Positions 25,596 through 32,330 of a stretch of DNA of 45,282 bases are shown in pieces. A model generated the notes under the pieces. The model was given only the letters and a program-made list of their open reading frames with translations. It had not been told where the DNA came from and did not search any database. The position numbers were made by a program, and so were the translations under genes. The DNA comes from JBAYNW01 sp041678605 (lineage in GTDB: Bacteria; Cyanobacteriota; Vampirovibrionia; Gastranaerophilales; Gastranaerophilaceae), in the NCBI GenBank assembly GCA_041678605.1, contig JBAYNW010000015.1, positions 1 to 45,282 of the forward strand, in the 5' to 3' direction. Position 1 is the first letter of the stretch. Each line of letters starts with the position of its first letter.

Positions 25596-25967
25596 TTAGT
25601 TGCAAGGGCATTTGCAATCGCACTTATTGTTTTTTACGACGCATCTGTCTGTCCAGAATTTATACCAGTGAGCTCTTTTGGCACTTAAGCAGCTGTTGCA
25701 TTCATTGTTGCATTTATAGCAGCAAGTTTTGTCTTCAAAAATTTTCCACCAGGTACATTTACATTTTGGTCTGCAATTTCCGTTGTCGCAGCAGTTGTTG
25801 TCGCAAGAATCATAGGTTTGACAAGGTGCAGGTGTTGCACAAGGGTTACAAGGTGCTGCGGCACAAGGACTAGGACACGGATTTGTGCAAGGACAAGCCG
25901 CAAAGGTCATTTGAATACCAATGGCTAACGCAACCAGGGTAAACAGAGCTACTAATGTTTTTTTCAT
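25596..25967 (-). CDS. secreted cysteine-rich protein (paralogue 1)
   Basis: 123 aa with a signal peptide (MKKTLVALFTLVALAIGIQMTFA). The mature part has 23 cysteines in about 100 residues, first in short C-P-x repeats ('NPCPSPCAAAPCNPC'), then in paired Cys groups with basic/aromatic patches ('CKCTWWKIFEDKTCCYKC', 'HWYKFWTDRC') and a C-terminal 'CDCKCPC'. It could be a disulphide-rich surface protein or a metal binder; function is not known. Clear paralogy to 26206-26523 in signal peptide and in C-[KR]-x-WWK-x(5-8)-CC-x-KC. AAAAGGAG supports the start. It shares an upstream motif with the paralogue. Confidence 0.75.
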   Translation of the reverse strand: MKKTLVALFTLVALAIGIQMTFAACPCTNPCPSPCAAAPCNPCATPAPCQTYDSCDNNCCDNGNCRPKCKCTWWKIFEDKTCCYKCNNECNSCLSAKRAHWYKFWTDRCVVKNNKCDCKCPCN

Positions 25968-26054
25968 AATACAATTCTCCTTTTCTATTAAACAGGTTCT
26001 ACAATTAGTTCGTCTAAAAAATCTTCATATTCTAATTTTATACTCATATAAATA

Positions 26055-26083
26055 AAAAACTATATCTACTCGGGCAGTATTTA
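26055..26083 (-). promoter_or_regulatory. upstream motif shared with the paralogous Cys-rich gene (copy 1)
   Basis: 29-nt block matching 26622-26650 at 25 of 29 positions; on the minus strand it contains ACTGCC and TAGATATAGTTTTT, followed by a TATAAA -10-like box. TAGATATA recurs once more about 27 nt further upstream in this copy. Confidence 0.55.
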
Positions 26084-26123
26084 TGGGTATATCTATGTTA
26101 GACAATTGGATTATGGACCACGC

Positions 26124-26161
26124 AAAATGCTGAACAAAAAATCAATTTTGTTCAGCATTTT
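26124..26161 (-). terminator. intrinsic terminator after the 26206-26523 gene
   Basis: 16-bp perfect inverted repeat AAAATGCTGAACAAAA / TTTTGTTCAGCATTTT with a 6-nt loop. Confidence 0.75.
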
Positions 26162-26205
26162 TATTTTAGATTAGTTGAAACTTACTGGATTACCGGAGTA
26201 TGGTT

Positions 26206-26523
26206 TTAGTCACAACAGCCGCAGTCGCATTTGTCGCAGCAATTTTTATTTTGCCAGAATTTCCACCAACGGCATTTTTCACGACAGCAATTGTTACATC
26301 CGTTATAGCCGGAATTGTAATAATTTCCATAAGAATTACAATTTGATGAACATGGGCAAGGGCTTGCAATCGGGCATGCCGGACATGGTGCAGCTACCGC
26401 ACAGGGACAAGCTGACACTGAAGGACAGCAAGGGCTGGATGTTTGGCAGCATGCTGCAAATGTTGCTTGAGTCCCAAATACTAATACCAGCAATGTACCC
26501 AAAGTTACTAACGTTTTTTTCAT
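26206..26523 (-). CDS. secreted cysteine-rich protein (paralogue 2)
   Basis: 105 aa with a signal peptide (MKKTLVTLGTLLVLVFGTQATFA) nearly the same as that of 25596-25967. The mature chain has 21 cysteines in about 82 residues: C-P-rich N-terminal part ('CPCAVAAPCPACP'), a Gly/Tyr/Asn spacer ('YGNYYNSGYNG') and a basic 'CRWWKFWQNKNCCDKCDCGCCD' end. No family recognised. AGAAGGAGA precedes the ATG. It has its own promoter region and terminator. Confidence 0.75.
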   Translation of the reverse strand: MKKTLVTLGTLLVLVFGTQATFAACCQTSSPCCPSVSACPCAVAAPCPACPIASPCPCSSNCNSYGNYYNSGYNGCNNCCREKCRWWKFWQNKNCCDKCDCGCCD

Positions 26524-26593
26524 AATAAAATTCTCCTTCTTTTTTCAAACTCGTGGCTGCAATAATCTAATTCATTTTTTGATTATTCCACTA

Positions 26594-26618
26594 CTCTATC
26601 AATTCTATAGTGATAGAG
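26594..26618. promoter_or_regulatory. 8-bp palindromic operator-like site over the -10 box
   Basis: CTCTATCA (26594-26601) and TGATAGAG (26611-26618) flank a 9-nt centre holding the TATAGA -10-like box of the 26206-26523 gene on the minus strand. The half-sites resemble tet-operator half-sites; the repressor is unknown. Confidence 0.45.
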
Positions 26619-26621
26619 ATT

Positions 26622-26650
26622 AAAAACTATATCTAAACAGGCAGTGTTTA
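26622..26650 (-). promoter_or_regulatory. upstream motif shared with the paralogous Cys-rich gene (copy 2)
   Basis: Second copy of the 29-nt block at 26055-26083. Here it includes a perfect CTAAACA-CTGCC-TGTTTAG palindrome (minus strand, 26634-26652), directly upstream of TAGATATAGTTTTT. Confidence 0.55.
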
Positions 26651-26726
26651 GACTTCCGCCACTAGACAATCGGGCTAGATGTAAGGAGGGGTAAAAAATG
26701 TTTAATTGGCGGCAGGCTACCCGAGT

Positions 26727-27455
26727 TTAGTTATAAACATTTGCATCATTGATTAAAATTATAAAAATTTCTTCTCCGGCTTTTGCTTTATATTGCAAAC
26801 CTTTTGAGATAAGAGCTGCCAAAAGACCGATTCCGCAGCCGGCCGGAATACCTGCCGCAAGTCCTACACCAATATTTGTGGGAGAAGGAATAAATCCGAA
26901 TCCGGCACCTACGCCCGCACCGATAATCCCAAGAGTAACTGTAGAAAGAACTATTTTGCCTGTTGTCATCCAAGGTCCTTCCTTAAGTGTACAGTCTTTG
27001 GTAAAAGGTTTCGCACATATCGGCATAACTCTGCCGTCAGGGAGAACTATGCATTTAAACAATAAACTGACTCTGGCGTTTTTATTAAACCATTTTGGCC
27101 GTTGTATTTTTGTGATTTCCGCAACTACTTTTGTACATGCAGGAAGAATTAAAGTGCCTTCTTGTGTGTAAAGAGCCTCGGGGATTACAAAATTTACAAC
27201 ATCGCCCGCACAGGATTTTTTTGAATTGAATTTACACTCAAAAGCAACCGCAAGAACATTATTTGCACAAATAACCTTCCTGTAATTGGTTATCGTAACC
27301 GTATTGGCCTGGGCTTTTTTATTTACGTTCAAATGTTCCTGACGCATTACGACTTCAGGACAGGAGCAAGGACAGCCACAGCCGCCGGCAAATGCGGGTA
27401 AAATATTTAAACCAAATAAACAAAGAGTCAAAAAACTTGCTAATATTTTCTTCAT
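26727..27455 (-). CDS. secreted protein with Cys-rich mature N-terminus and glycine-zipper-like C-terminus
   Basis: 242 aa. Signal peptide MKKILASFLTLCLFGLNILPAFA, then a mature start 'GGCGCPCSCP'. The middle part is beta-like with scattered cysteines ('VICANNVLAVAFECKFNSKKSCAGDVVNFVIPEAL', 'ILPACTKVVAEITKIQRP'), reminiscent of envelope proteins that wrap a hydrophobic core. The C-terminal third is Gly-rich and hydrophobic ('GIIGAGVGAGFGFIPSP', 'VGLAAGIPAGCGIGLLAAL'), like a glycine-zipper membrane-inserting segment. I chose ATG 27455 (SD GAGAGG); the frame extends to 27506 without a better start. It is adjacent to the two Cys-rich genes. No family recognised. Confidence 0.65.
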   Translation of the reverse strand: MKKILASFLTLCLFGLNILPAFAGGCGCPCSCPEVVMRQEHLNVNKKAQANTVTITNYRKVICANNVLAVAFECKFNSKKSCAGDVVNFVIPEALYTQEGTLILPACTKVVAEITKIQRPKWFNKNARVSLLFKCIVLPDGRVMPICAKPFTKDCTLKEGPWMTTGKIVLSTVTLGIIGAGVGAGFGFIPSPTNIGVGLAAGIPAGCGIGLLAALISKGLQYKAKAGEEIFIILINDANVYN

Positions 27456-27528
27456 GCTAGCACCTCTCAAATAAGCATTATTATTTTTATTAACATTATA
27501 AAGCATAAATCCATATTTGTAAAGTAGG

Positions 27529-27556
27529 TTGAAGGGTTGAAATTTTGAGGTAAAAT
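27529..27556 (+). promoter_or_regulatory. promoter of pyk
   Basis: TTGAAG (27529-27534), 16-nt spacer, TAAAAT (27551-27556). The -35 lies inside a GGTTGAAGGGTTGAA short repeat. Confidence 0.55.
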
Positions 27557-27586
27557 GATTTTATATTAATAAACAGGGGAGAAAAC

Positions 27587-29014
27587 ATGAAAAATTTAAT
27601 AAGCACAAAGATAATAGCCACCTTGGGTCCCAGTTCCGACACAAAAGAAGAGATAAAAGCTCTCACAAAGGCCGGCGTAACAATGTTCAGGCTAAATTCA
27701 GCCCATGGGGACGAAGCAGAGCATTTGAAAAGGCTTAATTATATACGGGAAATTGAAAAGGAAGTGGGGTATCCAATTCCGACTTTATTGGATTTGCAAG
27801 GTCCTAAAATCAGGGTGGGGCTTCTTGATGAACCGATTGAACTGATAGAAGGGTCAATTGTTAAATTCAGGCATCAGGAAAAATATATTGGCGGAATTAT
27901 CCCCGTTGATTGTGCGGAAATTGCCAAAGACGCCGAAGTTGGTGAAAAGATTTTGCTTGATGACGGCAAGCTTGTTTTGGAGGTTGTCAAAATTGAGGGT
28001 GATATTCTAAGTGCAAAAGTGCTTTGCGGTGGATTTTTACAGCAAAGAAAAGGGATTAATATTCCGGGTTCAACCGGAAGCATAAACGTTTTAACCCAAC
28101 GTGATATCGGGTTCGTAAAATTTGCGATAGAGAACGAAATTGATTACTTGGGGCTGTCTTTTGTGAGAGATGTAAAAGATATTATGGAGTTAAAGGAACT
28201 TATAAAAGAGCAAAACGGAAAAATTAAAATTATTTCCAAAATCGAAAAACCGCAGGCACTTAAAAACATTGACGAAATAATTACAAAGTCGGCCGGGATT
28301 ATGGTTGCACGGGGTGATTTGGGGATAGAAATTTCACCGGAGAAGGTTCCGATTGTGCAAAAAGAAGTCATAAAAAAGGCAAACTCGCAGCGAAAAGTAG
28401 TTATTGTAGCGACACAAATGCTTGAATCAATGATAGAACAGCCTATTCCGACACGTGCAGAAGCGTCTGATGTTGCAAACGCAATTATCGACGGAACAGA
28501 TGCGATTATGCTTTCGGGCGAAACGGCTGCCGGTAAATATGCGGTTGAGGCGGTCAAAATGATGAAATCTATCGCTCAAAACGTCGAAAACAGCAAAATA
28601 ATGCACCATAACCATTATTCTGATGATTTAATTGATTGCTGTAACGATGATTCAATTGCGATTTGCACCGCAATTATTGATATGGTTGAAAAAATTGACG
28701 TAAAAGCTATTCTTGCACTTACTGCAAGCGGGTATACACCGAAGCTGCTTTCAAAAGCAAAACCGAGTGTGCCGATTTTCAGCTTTTGCCCGAGCTATAG
28801 AAACAGCCGCAGAATGATGCTTTACAGCGATGTTTATCCGGTTGAAATGGAATTAACCGAGGGAATTAACAGAGCAACTCTGGAAATTTTAGACAAATGC
28901 CTGATTGAGCGGTTTCATTTTAAGGAAGGCGACAAAGTAATCTTCACGGGAGCTTTGCCTGATTTACTTGTGGGCAAAACAAACTTTATAAAACTTCATG
29001 AAATCGGGGGATAA
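27587..29014 (+). CDS. pyk: pyruvate kinase
   Basis: Glycolytic enzyme transferring phosphate from PEP to ADP. 475 aa. Motifs: 'KIIATLGPSSDTKEEIKAL' with 'MFRLNSAHGD' (active-site Arg/Asn), 'LLDLQGPKIRVG', the Lys-containing 'IKIISKIEKPQALKNIDEI', 'GIMVARGDLGIEI' and 'DAIMLSGETAAGKYAVEAVKMM'. The usual HSHG is SAHG here; other residues are standard. SD AGGGGAG. It is monocistronic behind its own promoter. Confidence 0.96.
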   Translation: MKNLISTKIIATLGPSSDTKEEIKALTKAGVTMFRLNSAHGDEAEHLKRLNYIREIEKEVGYPIPTLLDLQGPKIRVGLLDEPIELIEGSIVKFRHQEKYIGGIIPVDCAEIAKDAEVGEKILLDDGKLVLEVVKIEGDILSAKVLCGGFLQQRKGINIPGSTGSINVLTQRDIGFVKFAIENEIDYLGLSFVRDVKDIMELKELIKEQNGKIKIISKIEKPQALKNIDEIITKSAGIMVARGDLGIEISPEKVPIVQKEVIKKANSQRKVVIVATQMLESMIEQPIPTRAEASDVANAIIDGTDAIMLSGETAAGKYAVEAVKMMKSIAQNVENSKIMHHNHYSDDLIDCCNDDSIAICTAIIDMVEKIDVKAILALTASGYTPKLLSKAKPSVPIFSFCPSYRNSRRMMLYSDVYPVEMELTEGINRATLEILDKCLIERFHFKEGDKVIFTGALPDLLVGKTNFIKLHEIGG

Positions 29015-29098
29015 CTGGATTTTTTTCAAAAAGCCGGTTAAGAAAATTTTTTGTGAAAGTAGCACTAGGGCTGGATTACTATCCCGACAAATTTTGTT

Positions 29099-29638
29099 TT
29101 ATAGTTCAGATAAATATTTTTTTGCAATTTTAATTACTTCATCGTCTATATCAGGATTATTTTCTTTAATCCCATCTTCAAATTTTTCTAAAGAATTTTT
29201 ATAAATTCTGCTATTCCATTCATCAAAACACCGCAATCTTATTTTTTTATCCTGTCCGTACAGAGTATTTGGCTTCTTAAAAAAGATTTCTAGTCCATTA
29301 TCATAATTATAGCTGGAGTCTTCCCTTCTTATGCCGAAAATGACTCCGTCTTTTGCTTGTTTTGATATTGAACTAATTGGATTTATTTTTGGTATGTTAA
29401 GTTCTCCGCCACATTTAACATTGAAGCCGTTAATACTGAATCCTTGTGATTGGCTTATTTTGGTAATTTCTTGGAGTTTATCAATTGCTTTAAAAACTAA
29501 AGTTCTAAATTCATTATCAACTTCTGTAAGTTTTCCGTTAAAATTGATGTTTTTGGTTGCCACAGAAGAACTATTGTGAACCTCTGATATATTATTTTGA
29601 TATTTTTTAAAGCCGATATTTTGTATCTTTGTAATCAT
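29099..29638 (-). CDS. hypothetical protein, possibly order-specific
   Basis: 179 aa, no recognised family, no signal peptide. Opens MITKIQNIGFKKYQNNISEV, followed by an Asn/Ser-rich stretch leading to 'NINFNGKLTEVDNEF' (F-x-G patch as in 8916-10469). The remainder looks like a folded alpha/beta domain with one 'VKCGGE' and an acidic C-terminal helix ('DDEVIKIAKKYLSEL'). AAAAGGAGTAAAAA fixes the start. It is convergent with pyk. Confidence 0.62.
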   Translation of the reverse strand: MITKIQNIGFKKYQNNISEVHNSSSVATKNINFNGKLTEVDNEFRTLVFKAIDKLQEITKISQSQGFSINGFNVKCGGELNIPKINPISSISKQAKDGVIFGIRREDSSYNYDNGLEIFFKKPNTLYGQDKKIRLRCFDEWNSRIYKNSLEKFEDGIKENNPDIDDEVIKIAKKYLSEL

Positions 29639-29736
29639 AATTTTTACTCCTTTTAAATTTTAATTTTCTGTTTACTTAAAAACTACCCAAAATATTTATT
29701 GCTAGCATATGCCATTTTTTTTACATTTTGTAATAT

Positions 29737-29765
29737 TTGTAAATCGGCCGGTTTCTTGCTAAAAT
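29737..29765 (+). promoter_or_regulatory. extended -10 promoter of ilvD
   Basis: TTGTAA (29737-29742), 17-nt spacer ending TGC, TAAAAT (29760-29765). Predicts a leader of about 120 nt. Confidence 0.6.
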
Positions 29766-29856
29766 TGTTCTGACATTGAAAAGATTAACTGATGAATTAA
29801 TCGGGAAAACCGATAAAAGGAAAAAGTTATTAGAATGTTTCTTAAGCTAGTAAGAG

Positions 29857-29875
29857 CGAAACCACAAAGGTTTCG
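29857..29875 (+). promoter_or_regulatory. hairpin in the ilvD leader
   Basis: 7-bp perfect stem CGAAACC / GGTTTCG with a 5-nt loop, ending 4 nt before the GAGG ribosome-binding site of ilvD. Position suggests an effect on translation; no known riboswitch or branched-chain leader peptide is recognisable. Confidence 0.35.
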
Positions 29876-29891
29876 TGTTGAGGTAAAAAGC

Positions 29892-31559
29892 ATGAATAGT
29901 GATATTATCAAAAAAGGCATAGCCAGAACACCGCACAGGGGGCTTTTGTATGCGGCGGGAGTCAGCAAAAAAAATATTGACAAACCGTTCATTGGTATTG
30001 CAAGCTCGTTTTCAGATTTGGTGCCGGGGCATATCGGGATGAGAGATTTGGAACGCCAAATTGAAAAAGGTATCCACTCGGGAGGCGGTCAGGCGTTCAT
30101 TTTCGGAACTCCGGCAATTTGCGACGGAATATCAATGGGCCATTCGGGAATGAGGTACTCGCTGCCTTCCCGTGATTTAATTGCCGACTGCGTAGAAAGC
30201 GTTGCCGCCGCTCACCAGCTGGACGGGCTTGTTTTGCTTTCGGGCTGCGACAAAATTACCCCCGGCATGATTTTGGGTGCATTAAGATTAAATATTCCGG
30301 CTATAATCGTGACTGCAGGGCCGATGCTCGACGGCTGTTCGAAAAGAGAAAAACTTACCATGATAAAGGGTTCTTTTGAAGCTATAGGGAAATTTAGAGC
30401 AGGCGAAATCACCGAAGAAAGGCTTCTTGAGATGGAAGAAGAATCTTGCCCGTCCGCAGGAGCCTGTCAGGGGCTTTACACCGCAAACACAATGGCCTGT
30501 TTGGCAGAAGCAATGGGGTTTAGTTTGCCTTACTGTGCGACATCAAGTGCGGTTTCGGCTAAAAAACGCAGAATTGCTTTTGAAAGCGGGATGACAATCG
30601 TCGATATGGTTAAAAACGACGTAAAACCGCTTGATATAATAACAAAAGACTCCATAAGAAACGCTATCGTAATGGATTTGGCACTCGGGGGTTCGACAAA
30701 TTCTGTCTTGCACCTTCTTGCAATCGCAAATCAGGGGGTAAACGGCGGAGGAACAGACATTTCGCTGAAAGATTTTGAAGAATTAAGTTTTAAAATCCCT
30801 CAAATAATTAAGCTTGACCCGTCCGCAAGTGCTACAATGACTGATTTTCACAACGCAGGCGGAATTCCCGGAGCCTTGAAAACCATTTACGGAAAAACTC
30901 CTGAATTAAAAAATGTCAAAACTGCCTCAGGATTGTCGATTGAAAAAATTGCAAATTCGGCTTGGGTAGATGAAGAAGTTATAAAACCTTATGATAAGCC
31001 GATTTGGAACAAACCGGGACTTGGAATTTTATACGGAAATTTGGCTCAGGACGGGGCTGTCATAAAGATTTCGGGCGTGGATGAGAGCTGTTTTGAATTT
31101 GAAGGAATAGCCCGGCCATTTGACAGCGAAGAAAAAGCCATGTTGGCACTCGAGAACGACGAGATAAAAGCCGGTGACGTGGTTGTAATCCGCTATGAAG
31201 GGCCGAAGGGCGGACCCGGCATGCGGGAAATGCTCGCACCTACTTCGCTTTTGGTTGGAAAAGGGCTTGGGAAAACTGCGGCGTTGGTTACTGACGGACG
31301 ATTTTCCGGCGGTACAAGAGGAATTTGTGTCGGACACATTGTGCCGGAAGCAGCAGAGGGCGGGACTTTGGCGTTAGTTAAAAAAGGTGATAAAATAAAG
31401 ATAGATATTAATAAACGTTCAATCGAACTTTTGGTCGACGAAAATGAGCTTGCAAAAAGAAAAAGTGAGCTGAAACCTTTCGAATTGCCCAAAAGCGGGT
31501 ATTTGGCCAGATATGCAAAAACTGTCCAAAGTGCAAGCTTAGGAGCAATTACAGGATAA
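29892..31559 (+). CDS. ilvD: dihydroxy-acid dehydratase IlvD
   Basis: Fe-S dehydratase converting 2,3-dihydroxy-3-methyl acids to 2-keto acids in valine, isoleucine and leucine synthesis. 555 aa. Motifs: 'GIASSFSDLVPGH', 'CDGISMGHSGMRYSLPSRDLIAD', cluster cysteines in 'LLSGCDKITPGM' and 'CPSAGACQGLYTANTMA', 'DLALGGSTNSVLHLLAIA', and the C-terminal 'VTDGRFSGGTRG'. I chose ATG 29892 (GAGG 9 nt upstream); the in-frame ATG at 29835 lies in the leader and would add residues the family lacks. No other ilv/leu gene is adjacent. Confidence 0.95.
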   Translation: MNSDIIKKGIARTPHRGLLYAAGVSKKNIDKPFIGIASSFSDLVPGHIGMRDLERQIEKGIHSGGGQAFIFGTPAICDGISMGHSGMRYSLPSRDLIADCVESVAAAHQLDGLVLLSGCDKITPGMILGALRLNIPAIIVTAGPMLDGCSKREKLTMIKGSFEAIGKFRAGEITEERLLEMEEESCPSAGACQGLYTANTMACLAEAMGFSLPYCATSSAVSAKKRRIAFESGMTIVDMVKNDVKPLDIITKDSIRNAIVMDLALGGSTNSVLHLLAIANQGVNGGGTDISLKDFEELSFKIPQIIKLDPSASATMTDFHNAGGIPGALKTIYGKTPELKNVKTASGLSIEKIANSAWVDEEVIKPYDKPIWNKPGLGILYGNLAQDGAVIKISGVDESCFEFEGIARPFDSEEKAMLALENDEIKAGDVVVIRYEGPKGGPGMREMLAPTSLLVGKGLGKTAALVTDGRFSGGTRGICVGHIVPEAAEGGTLALVKKGDKIKIDINKRSIELLVDENELAKRKSELKPFELPKSGYLARYAKTVQSASLGAITG

Positions 31560-31605
31560 GTAACGAGTAGTGAGTGGCGGCAATTTTGCTCTATAAAATC
31601 GCCAC

Positions 31606-31634
31606 TTGATTTTTGGGACAAAATCATGTATAAT
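31606..31634 (+). promoter_or_regulatory. consensus promoter of the toxin-antitoxin pair
   Basis: TTGATT (31606-31611), 17-nt spacer, perfect TATAAT (31629-31634), ending 18 nt before the toxin ATG. Confidence 0.75.
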
Positions 31635-31652
31635 GGAAATAAGGATAACAAT

Positions 31653-31976
31653 ATGAAGCTATTTAATGCCAAATACACAAATGAAGCTTTTGAACAGTTA
31701 AAGGACCTTAATTTAAACAATCGTGAAAAAATATTGAAAGCAATTAATTTGTTTGAATATATGGGTGTACACGCAAAAAATAGTAGAGATTTAGGAAATA
31801 ATGGTCTATTCGAAATTAAAGCAGACAAAATAAGGGCATATTTTAAATATGAAAAAAACAGAATTATTACAATAGGTTTCATTGTATTAAAGAAGACGCA
31901 AAAAGCACCAAAAAGATATATCAAACAAGCAATAAGTAATATTGAAATATCCCGGCAAAAAAATAAGGAATTATAA
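31653..31976 (+). CDS. RelE/HigB-family toxin-like protein
   Basis: 107 aa, basic, with the pattern of the phage-derived Gp49/HigB branch of RelE-like mRNA interferases: 'AFEQLKDLNLNNREKILKAINLFEYMG', 'NSRDLGNNGLFEIKADKIRAYFKYEKNRIITIGFIVLKKTQKAP'. The last segment is the diagnostic '[LI]FEIR...RifY.....I..LhgF.KKtqktP'. I chose ATG 31653 (AAGGATAAC upstream); an earlier ATG at 31626 lies over the -10 box and cannot be used. It overlaps nothing and is followed 2 nt later by the likely antitoxin (toxin-first order, as in higBA). Confidence 0.82.
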   Translation: MKLFNAKYTNEAFEQLKDLNLNNREKILKAINLFEYMGVHAKNSRDLGNNGLFEIKADKIRAYFKYEKNRIITIGFIVLKKTQKAPKRYIKQAISNIEISRQKNKEL

Positions 31977-31978
31977 CA

Positions 31979-32224
31979 ATGACAAACAAATTTACAACTG
32001 AAGAATTAATTAATACGCTACTCCCTCCGGAAGCAGCAGCACGTGTACATGCCGAAGTAAAAGCTGAAGTCGAAAAATGGGGCGGTAAGCGTAAAAATGC
32101 GGGAAGAAAGCCTAAAACAGGTGTAGTTTTGGATTTTAGAATAAGGGTCTCCGAAAAAGAAAAGCAATTTATTGAGTATGCCAGAAATCATAATCTAAAT
32201 TATGAAGAATTAATGCAGGGGTAA
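31979..32224 (+). CDS. probable antitoxin of the HigB-like pair
   Basis: 81 aa. Acidic N-terminal half ('TTEELINTLLPPEAAARVHAEVKAEVEKWG') then a basic 'KRKNAGRKPKTG' patch and 'LDFRIRVSEKEKQFIEYARNHNLNYEELM', which looks like a small ribbon-helix-helix DNA-binding segment. This is not the XRE-type antitoxin usual for HigB, so assignment rests mainly on position (2 nt after the toxin stop) and size. Confidence 0.65.
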   Translation: MTNKFTTEELINTLLPPEAAARVHAEVKAEVEKWGGKRKNAGRKPKTGVVLDFRIRVSEKEKQFIEYARNHNLNYEELMQG

Positions 32225-32300
32225 CTTGTTTTTCAGGCTTTAGGCACTCCAGCCTATTTACTAAAACAAAACGGACTCATGTTTTTAAGGTAGGATGTAG

Positions 32301-32320
32301 GGCGGGATTGCCATCCCGCC
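32301..32320. repeat. GGCGGGAT/ATCCCGCC hairpin
   Basis: 8-bp stem with a 4-nt loop just before the next gene. The flanking 'aggatgtagggcgggattgc' resembles short motifs at 3890-3915, 29069-29090 and 26660-26690. It may be a small dispersed element or a terminator for the toxin-antitoxin pair. Confidence 0.4.
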
Positions 32321-32330
32321 AAAGAGAGAA

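Noticed and set aside
25596..26523. Metallothionein assignment for the cysteine-rich proteins
   Set aside because: Both have signal peptides, Trp/Tyr residues and C-P-x repeats, none typical of metallothioneins; metal binding remains possible but is not supported by a known motif.
31193..31924. 243-codon minus-strand frame overlapping the ilvD end and the toxin gene
   Set aside because: Covers the 3' end of ilvD and the HigB-like gene, both with conserved motifs, and crosses their promoter; hydrophobic shadow translation.
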